From an uncultured Gammaproteobacteria bacterium (lineage in GTDB: Bacteria > Pseudomonadota > Gammaproteobacteria > Pseudomonadales > Azotimanducaceae_A): 12,556 bases of DNA. Position 1 is the stretch's first letter, and each line of letters starts with the position of its first letter. The stretch spans positions 1 to 12,556 of the forward strand of contig CAJWZG010000056.1 of assembly GCA_913049565.1 (NCBI GenBank). The letters run 5' to 3'. Shown in pieces: positions 7,692-12,556 of this stretch. The translations under genes were made by a program, and so were the position numbers. A model generated the notes under the pieces. That model searched no databases, was not told the origin of the DNA, and saw only the letters and a program-made list of their open reading frames with translations.

Positions 7692-9539
7692 ATGATCATC
7701 ACGCTCGCTGGACATGTAGACCATGGTAAAACCACCTTGGTGCGTGCGCTCACCGGCGTCGATACAGATCGCTTAGCCGAAGAAAAAGCCCGCGGCCTTA
7801 CCATCGACCTGGGCTTCGCCTACACAGAGCAACTTGGATTTGTCGATGTACCCGGACACCAAAAGTTCATCCACAACATGGTTGCAGGGGTTGCTGCTGA
7901 TCAGCATGCGCTGCTTGTTATCGCCGCTGACGACGGACCGATGCCGCAGAGCCGAGAGCATCTCGAAATATTGTCTTTGATCGGTGTGAAAAGCGGCACC
8001 ATCGCCTTGACCAAATGCGACCTTGTGAGCAACGAGCGGCTTGCCAAGTGCCGTGATGAAATTACAGCACTCGTTCAAAACACGATGCTCGAGACTGCTG
8101 ATGTTTTCCAAACAAGCGTACAGGACAGCTCCAGTTACCTCGCGCTCAGTCAGCATTTGCAAGATCTAGCTGAGGAACATCAGCCCAAAAGCGACGAAGC
8201 AAGATTTCGCTTGGCCGTCGATCGCGCCTTTACCGTCAAGGGTGCTGGCGTGGTTGTAACGGGCACCGTGCACAGCGGCAGCCTGAAGTCTGAACAGCTG
8301 GTAGAGCATTTTCCGTCAGGAAAATCGCTACGCGTGCGCTCAATGCGCGTTGAGGATCAGTTGGCAGAAGAGACGAAGACTGGTGATCGCTGCGCGCTCA
8401 ACCTAGTCGGCGCTTCCTTGGATGAGGTCAAACGCGGTGACTGGATAACCGACCATGCCGTTAGCGGACATCGTTCGATCACCATACGCCTAGATCAAGC
8501 CTCCAGCTTTGCCCGGGACGTAAAACATTGGATGCCAGTACATGTCTACCACGCCACCAGTCACAGTACTGGCCGGCTAGCGCTATTCACCGATGCGCCA
8601 AACCACGAGACATGGGCTGAGATTGTCTGCGACACACCCATGGCCTGCTGCCGAGGCGATCGCGTCGTGCTGCGTGATCAAGCGCTGGACACCACCCTCG
8701 GCGGAGGAGAAGTGCTTTACCTCAATCCTTCTCAAGTGCGTCGACGCAATGCTCCCGAGCACCGCCGTATGGTCTCAGCTTATGCTGCCGTCAATGCTCA
8801 AGAGTGCTTTAAACGCGCGATGTATCAGCTCCAACTCAATCTTGAAGCGTTCCAGCAGATTTGGAATTTGCCAGACCATGCAATCCAAGCTTTGAGTGCC
8901 GAAAACGATGTCACTTCCGTAAACGACATAGCCTTAAGCGAGAAACAGTGGGCGCAGATCCAGCAAGAGTGCCTTGAGCAATTTATCCATGATGATCCCA
9001 AAGCCAACAATCTTGGCGCAGGAATAAAGGCACAGGACATCAAATCAGTACCCCAAGCACTACGCCAAAGTGCATTAGACGCCTTGCTAAAGTCAGGTGC
9101 GATCGTTCAGCAAGGTGCGCTGTACCGATTGCCTGAGCTCGAGCCTACGTTACCCGCAGAGCTGCTATCGCTCTGGGAGCAGGTCGAACCGCTACTCGAT
9201 CATATGCAAGCACCAAGCTGTGGCGATTTAGCCAAAATGCTCAACCTTAATTTGCAGCATTTAGAAAAACAGCTGATGGCGTTGTCCAAAGCAGGCAAGT
9301 TGACGTTTTTGGGCAACCATCGATTTTACCTGCCACGACGTTTAGGAGAGATTGCCAGCGTCGTAGAGGAGATGACGCAGCAAGACCCTACGGGGCAGAT
9401 GACCGTTAAATCCTTTCGTGACAAGACGGGCATAGGGCGCAATGTTGCGATAGATGTGCTTGAGTACTTTGACAGCAAGGGTTTTACCCGGCGCCAAGGC
9501 AACGAGCGGGTCGTGTTACGAGTTTTTAACGATCTTTGA
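7692..9539 (+). CDS. selB: Selenocysteine-specific translation elongation factor SelB
   Basis: This GTPase carries Sec-tRNA-Sec to the ribosome and binds the SECIS hairpin after an in-frame UGA. It has 615 residues, almost the E. coli length of 614. The GTPase motifs are GHVDHGKT (7-14), the switch region RGLTIDLGF (34-42), DVPGHQ (52-57) and TKCD (107-110). Beta-barrel domains follow, with VKGAGVVVTGT typical of domain II. From about residue 370 the C-terminal half is the set of winged-helix domains. The last of these, ending GIGRNVAIDVLEYFDSKGF, is the SECIS-binding type. The ATG is 4 bases after the selA stop and has no strong ribosome site, so translational coupling is likely. The frame is intact and no key residue is missing, so this is a working selenocysteine factor as far as sequence shows. 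Confidence 0.97.
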   Translation: MIITLAGHVDHGKTTLVRALTGVDTDRLAEEKARGLTIDLGFAYTEQLGFVDVPGHQKFIHNMVAGVAADQHALLVIAADDGPMPQSREHLEILSLIGVKSGTIALTKCDLVSNERLAKCRDEITALVQNTMLETADVFQTSVQDSSSYLALSQHLQDLAEEHQPKSDEARFRLAVDRAFTVKGAGVVVTGTVHSGSLKSEQLVEHFPSGKSLRVRSMRVEDQLAEETKTGDRCALNLVGASLDEVKRGDWITDHAVSGHRSITIRLDQASSFARDVKHWMPVHVYHATSHSTGRLALFTDAPNHETWAEIVCDTPMACCRGDRVVLRDQALDTTLGGGEVLYLNPSQVRRRNAPEHRRMVSAYAAVNAQECFKRAMYQLQLNLEAFQQIWNLPDHAIQALSAENDVTSVNDIALSEKQWAQIQQECLEQFIHDDPKANNLGAGIKAQDIKSVPQALRQSALDALLKSGAIVQQGALYRLPELEPTLPAELLSLWEQVEPLLDHMQAPSCGDLAKMLNLNLQHLEKQLMALSKAGKLTFLGNHRFYLPRRLGEIASVVEEMTQQDPTGQMTVKSFRDKTGIGRNVAIDVLEYFDSKGFTRRQGNERVVLRVFNDL

Positions 9540-9574
9540 GGCGGAGTTGCTCAATCAAGGGCTTGAGACAGCGA

Positions 9575-9805
9575 TTACATTCCCCGACGGGGTCCAGACC
9601 CCAAATTCTCGTAGGTAGGATCCACGGAAGCTGCGGGGCGCTTACTGATGAGCACTTCGACGCCTCGATCAATGGATGTATCTATTGCCTGTTTTGTTGC
9701 TTTCTCTAGCGCCTGTTCAACCTGCTTGATTGCTACCGACTTGTCGCTCGTCAAACGTTGTATATTGGCTGTGTTCAGGGGCCCTACGGTGACGTTGTCT
9801 GTCAT
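9575..9805 (-). CDS. Small hypothetical protein (76 residues)
   Basis: I do not recognise this protein. The ATG at 9805 is preceded by a very strong ribosome site, AAAGGAGG, 4 bases upstream, which is the main evidence that it is a real gene. A longer in-frame start at 9850 has no ribosome site. The product is soluble, with no signal peptide or membrane segment. Residues 20-45 (DKSVAIKQVEQALEKATKQA onward) look like one long amphipathic helix. The C-terminal part, with SKRPAASVDPTYENLG, looks unstructured and ends in basic GPRRGM. It has no Cys. It runs convergent to selB with a 35-base gap and divergent from the transporter gene, so it is a single-gene unit. A link to selenium metabolism is not shown by anything except position. 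Confidence 0.7.
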   Translation of the reverse strand: MTDNVTVGPLNTANIQRLTSDKSVAIKQVEQALEKATKQAIDTSIDRGVEVLISKRPAASVDPTYENLGSGPRRGM

Positions 9806-9931
9806 ACGTCCTCCTTTGATTATCGATGGGTTAAGGTTACACCGAATCAACGAACCGACAAATACCTTTGACAGTAGGTAAAGCTGGCGGGCTTTAGCAG
9901 AACTTCTCTGACATGCAGCGTTGTATAAAAC
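9806..9931. promoter_or_regulatory. Divergent promoter region of the 76-residue gene and the GPH transporter gene
   Basis: These 126 bases must drive both divergent genes. A perfect TTGACA lies at 9868-9873 on the plus strand, but there is no good -10 at 16-18 bases. TATAAA occurs only just before the transporter ATG. The transporter start has no clear Shine-Dalgarno sequence, while the minus-strand gene has a strong one (GGAGG at 9810-9814). No confident promoter pair is visible. Confidence 0.3.
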
Positions 9932-11434
9932 ATGACTATTTCTGAGAATAACTATAATAACGGCAGCGCTGGCTCCGAAATCTTATTCGTGAGCGAGCAA
10001 CAACGAGTAGGCCGAGTACCAGGGCGAATAAAGTTCGTGAACGGCCTTGGCGCGCTCCCTGGACAACACAAGAATTTTGCGTTCAACACCCTTCTCCTTC
10101 TCTATTACTCGCAAATTTTGGGGTTGTCACCTTCACTAGCGTCCATGGCTCTGGCGGTTTCACTGATCGTCGACGCAATTTCTGACCCCTTGCTTGGGGC
10201 AATATCAGACAACGTGCGTTCTCGATTTGGCAGACGCCATATTTTTATGCTCGTCGCAATACTGCCCACCTCGCTGTCTTTTTATGCCCTTTTTGCACCA
10301 CCTGCAGGCCTCGACAGCTCTCAACTTGCTTTGTGGATGATTACCTTCACAGTACTAACTCGGCTGAGTTTCACGTTCTTCGACGTGCCTTGGGCGGCGA
10401 TGTCTGCTGAATTGGCACATCAATACGAAGAGCGAACAAGCGTTCAAACTTACCGAGTAGCTGTGGGTTGGTATATCGGAGCAGCTTTTTCGTTCACGGC
10501 CTACGCGGTCTTATTCCCGCCCTCCGAAATCGACCCAACTGGACTGCTGGACGCAACCCGATACGCACCGTTTGCGCTTATCGCTAGCCTATTAATTGGC
10601 TCATGGATGCTAATGACCACGCTCGGCACTCTGAGCCAGATACCTTTCCTCTCACAGCCCTCAAAGAGTCTGCCGAAAGTCAAACTCGGTAGGATTGTTG
10701 CCCAATTGGTCACAGCCTTAAAAAACCGCAATTTCAGACTGATATTTTTCGCCTTTGTCCTAACCTCGGCAATCGGCGGAACCGGGCAGGTTTTTGATGT
10801 CTACATGAACCTCTATTTCTGGGAATTCAGTACCCAGGACATGAAGTGGTTTCTCGTTTTTTCTACAGTTGGTGCTACGGCGGCGTTTGCAACGGTTGGT
10901 GCACTGCAAAAACGCTTCGAAAAACAGCAGATCGTAGTTGCCGCAGCAGTTTTCGGCATGGCTATGGGCATGCTGAAGGTGGGCTTTCGCTTCGCAGACA
11001 TATGGCCTGAAAATGGTGATCCTTTGCTGCTTCAGCTGTTGGTGTTGCATTCGACTGTTTTATCTTACGCAGGCGCAATCGCAATCATCATGCTGGCCTC
11101 CATGATCCCCGATATCGTTGACGAGAATGAACACAAAACCGGCATGCGTCAGGAAGGTGCTTTCTTAGCTGGCTCGACTCTTGCCACAAAAAGCACGACG
11201 GGGTTGGGCTTATTCCTAGGCGGCCTCCTTTTGGAGTGGGTCGTGCGACTGCCGGTACAGATTCAACCAGACAGCGTAGACCCCGACGTGCTCGTGAGGT
11301 TAGGCCTAGTTGACGGTATTCTAGTGCCTGCATTCAGCATTATTCCGATTATTCTGCTGAGCAGATATCGGCTAGGCCGCAATGAGTTAGAAACCCTTCA
11401 AACTGAGATTCGTCAACGTAAAAAACGCGTCTGA
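9932..11434 (+). CDS. MFS transporter, GPH family (glycoside-pentoside-hexuronide:cation symporter), MelB-like
   Basis: This is a 500-residue inner-membrane protein with about 12 predicted helices and a 30-residue hydrophilic N-terminus. The GPH signature is present: DAISDPLLGAISDNVRSRFG (81-100) places D81 and D85 like Asp55 and Asp59 of the MelB cation site. FFDVPWAAMSAEL (149-161) places D151 like MelB Asp124. MRQEGAFLAG (405-414) and K420 match the conserved region around MelB Lys377. It therefore most likely moves a sugar or sugar-like solute together with Na+ or H+. The substrate cannot be read from the sequence, and no sugar-catabolic gene is adjacent. The ATG at 9932 lacks a good ribosome site; a later GTG within the first 40 codons is possible. 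It ends 13 bases from the convergent Coq4-like gene. Confidence 0.88.
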   Translation: MTISENNYNNGSAGSEILFVSEQQRVGRVPGRIKFVNGLGALPGQHKNFAFNTLLLLYYSQILGLSPSLASMALAVSLIVDAISDPLLGAISDNVRSRFGRRHIFMLVAILPTSLSFYALFAPPAGLDSSQLALWMITFTVLTRLSFTFFDVPWAAMSAELAHQYEERTSVQTYRVAVGWYIGAAFSFTAYAVLFPPSEIDPTGLLDATRYAPFALIASLLIGSWMLMTTLGTLSQIPFLSQPSKSLPKVKLGRIVAQLVTALKNRNFRLIFFAFVLTSAIGGTGQVFDVYMNLYFWEFSTQDMKWFLVFSTVGATAAFATVGALQKRFEKQQIVVAAAVFGMAMGMLKVGFRFADIWPENGDPLLLQLLVLHSTVLSYAGAIAIIMLASMIPDIVDENEHKTGMRQEGAFLAGSTLATKSTTGLGLFLGGLLLEWVVRLPVQIQPDSVDPDVLVRLGLVDGILVPAFSIIPIILLSRYRLGRNELETLQTEIRQRKKRV

Positions 11435-11447
11435 ATCAGGCGGATAA

Positions 11448-12392
11448 TCACGATACCTGGCTCAGTTGCTCCAACAGATCCGCAGGGAGCGCGCTGCTAA
11501 ATGGCTTTATGCCATGCTTTTCGCGCACATCCTCCACTTTCAAATGCCAGTCCTGCTCCCACTCGATTGCCATGAAGTCAGGCGACTCGCAGCCATGCAC
11601 CCAGGCTTCGGCCAAATTTTGGAGCAACAGCGGGAAACCCAGAGGCTGCTTGAGATGACTCATCGCACACACCGTGGTGAGAAACATCGCAGAGTAGTTA
11701 TGCCCAAACTGCGCCAGTTGAAACGATGAGATCGCCATCTCGTGTAGGCTCGTCGTGCGATAACCCGCCACAAGATGCCAAGTGTCATGCATTTGCAAAA
11801 TGCGGGTGTTTAGGTAGCGCAGTGCGGGGCTAAGATTTGCTAGTCCGATCGCGTCGCGATCCAATACCTCGGGATCAAAACCGTTGTCCACCCACATGCT
11901 CAGCAGCTCTCGAGCCAAACTTCCCTCGGGGTGTTCAGCGAGTCCGGCTAGAGAAATCATTGGCGGCACAGTTTTGTGTTCCGCATTATCGGCACCAGCG
12001 TGATTCCGTGCGGCGAGTTCGCTGAGTTTCCCATAAGTCTTCTCTAGCGATGGGCCGAGCGAAGCTACCGCAACGGTAATCGACGTTGCATCGTAGCCCT
12101 CTTCGGGGCCAGTCAGCGTCTGCTCGAACTGTTTCCAAAACGTTTCCGGCAACTCTACGCTTTGCACAGACAGGTCGGCGAGCTCTACAGAATGACCAAG
12201 TTGGGCGCGGGAAATTACATCAAAGACTGTTGGAATGGCACCGGGCGCTGCAAAAGAGGCCCAAATCATTGCTCCACAAACCGCAGCTTGAGCAGCTGCA
12301 TCGCCTTGGGCGGCCTTTGGCACCTGCTCTGCAAGCGCACTAAGATCTGGATGGACGGATTGGGTTCTCAGAGTTTGCAGATTAATCGACAA
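11448..12392 (-). CDS. Coq4-family protein (ubiquinone biosynthesis)
   Basis: This is a 314-residue soluble protein. Its C-terminal half carries the Coq4 signature HDxxH-x11-E: H202, D203, H206 and E218 in MHDTWHLVAGY to LHEMA, the metal-ligand set of the family. It continues with a helical SSFQLAQFGHNYS segment and ends in EWEQDWHLKVEDVREKHGI, which resembles the Coq4 C-terminus. Coq4 proteins act in ubiquinone synthesis on the ring C1 position. The first 150 residues or so are not typical of Coq4 and are unassigned. The start is TTG at 12392: an in-frame stop lies two codons upstream, AAAAGGGG sits 7 bases upstream, and the next Met is residue 42. It is convergent with the transporter gene, 13 bases apart. 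Family assignment is from motifs, and a direct role in quinone synthesis is inferred. Confidence 0.8.
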   Translation of the reverse strand: MSINLQTLRTQSVHPDLSALAEQVPKAAQGDAAAQAAVCGAMIWASFAAPGAIPTVFDVISRAQLGHSVELADLSVQSVELPETFWKQFEQTLTGPEEGYDATSITVAVASLGPSLEKTYGKLSELAARNHAGADNAEHKTVPPMISLAGLAEHPEGSLARELLSMWVDNGFDPEVLDRDAIGLANLSPALRYLNTRILQMHDTWHLVAGYRTTSLHEMAISSFQLAQFGHNYSAMFLTTVCAMSHLKQPLGFPLLLQNLAEAWVHGCESPDFMAIEWEQDWHLKVEDVREKHGIKPFSSALPADLLEQLSQVS

Positions 12393-12501
12393 CGTTCAGC
12401 CCCTTTTGTTTTTGTTTCAGGCCAAGTATGCCTTGCTACTTAGGACAAAAAAACGGTGGGGTGACCTAGGTTCAGAGCTGGTGTGCAGACAATAACCCAC
12501 A

Positions 12502-12507
12502 TAGTAT
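12502..12507 (+). promoter_or_regulatory. Weak -10-like element of selC
   Basis: TAGTAT matches the -10 consensus at 4 of 6 bases and ends 7 bases before the tRNA 5' end, so transcription could begin at or next to the mature 5' end. A GC-rich stretch (GCGAGC) between them resembles the discriminator of stable-RNA promoters. I found no good -35 at the usual distance. Confidence 0.25.
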
Positions 12508-12514
12508 TGCGAGC

Positions 12515-12556
12515 GGAAGAGCATCGCTCCCGGTGGGGTGCGCGGCCTTCAAAGCC
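12515..12556 (+). tRNA. selC: tRNA-Sec (UCA anticodon), 5' part only, cut by window edge
   Basis: The last 42 bases fold as the 5' half of bacterial tRNA-Sec. GGAAGAGC (12515-12522) is the 5' strand of the 8-bp acceptor stem; E. coli has GGAAGATC. After AT, CGCTCC (12525-12530) pairs with GGGGTG (12535-12540) around the loop CGGT, giving the 6-bp D stem and 4-base loop peculiar to tRNA-Sec. Then come C, the anticodon stem GCGGC (12542-12546) and the loop CTTCAAA (12547-12553), identical to E. coli, with anticodon TCA at 12549-12551. GCC at the edge starts the 3' anticodon strand. The long variable arm, T arm and CCA lie outside. This RNA is the substrate of SelA and the cargo of SelB, both encoded here. 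Confidence 0.9.

Noticed and set aside
9545..9570. Possible selB terminator (CTCAA / TTGAG hairpin)
   Set aside because: The stem is only 5 bp, AT-containing, and has no following T-run on either strand. It is too weak to call.
12393..12556. selC as an integration site for a genomic island in this window
   Set aside because: Islands at selC insert at the tRNA 3' end, which is outside the window, and no integrase or att duplication is visible here.

Overview
The window reads as chromosomal DNA from an aerobic, ubiquinone-respiring gammaproteobacterium, probably free-living and possibly marine. Four things suggest this. The sdhCDAB operon is divergent from a GltA-type citrate synthase, the arrangement known from Escherichia coli. 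The SdhA, SdhB and GltA proteins are very close to the E. coli ones. There is a Coq4-family protein of the ubiquinone pathway, and base composition looks near 50% GC by eye. No insertion sequence, phage gene or CRISPR array is visible. The genus-level guess is weak.

Layout, left to right. Positions 1-3099 hold the succinate dehydrogenase operon on the minus strand: sdhC, sdhD, sdhA, and sdhB cut by the left edge. A 770-base gene-free region (3100-3869) separates it from gltA on the plus strand. It carries a Fur-like half-operator just before sdhC, a nested inverted repeat, a candidate gltA promoter and an orphan Shine-Dalgarno-like sequence. gltA ends at 5168 and meets a minus-strand beta-hydroxyacid dehydrogenase (5248-6138) tail to tail across two hairpins.

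From 6329 the window becomes a selenocysteine locus. selA (selenocysteine synthase) and selB (selenocysteine-specific elongation factor) are a tight plus-strand pair with a 4-base gap. They are followed by a 76-residue unrecognised minus-strand gene, a plus-strand GPH-family sugar:cation symporter, and a minus-strand Coq4-like gene that starts at TTG. The last 42 bases (12515-12556) are the 5' half of tRNA-Sec (selC), with an 8-base acceptor arm, a 6-bp D stem and a UCA anticodon. The window edge cuts it just past the anticodon loop.

How the genes work together. GltA feeds carbon into the TCA cycle, and SdhCDAB oxidises succinate and reduces ubiquinone. The Coq4-like protein may help make that quinone. 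SelA converts seryl-tRNA-Sec to selenocysteyl-tRNA-Sec, and SelB delivers it to UGA codons marked by a SECIS element. selD and any selenoprotein gene must lie elsewhere, because none is visible here. The most interesting points are the edge-truncated selC, the three unrelated genes between selAB and selC, the Coq4-like protein with a non-family N-terminal half, and the regulatory-looking structure upstream of sdhC.
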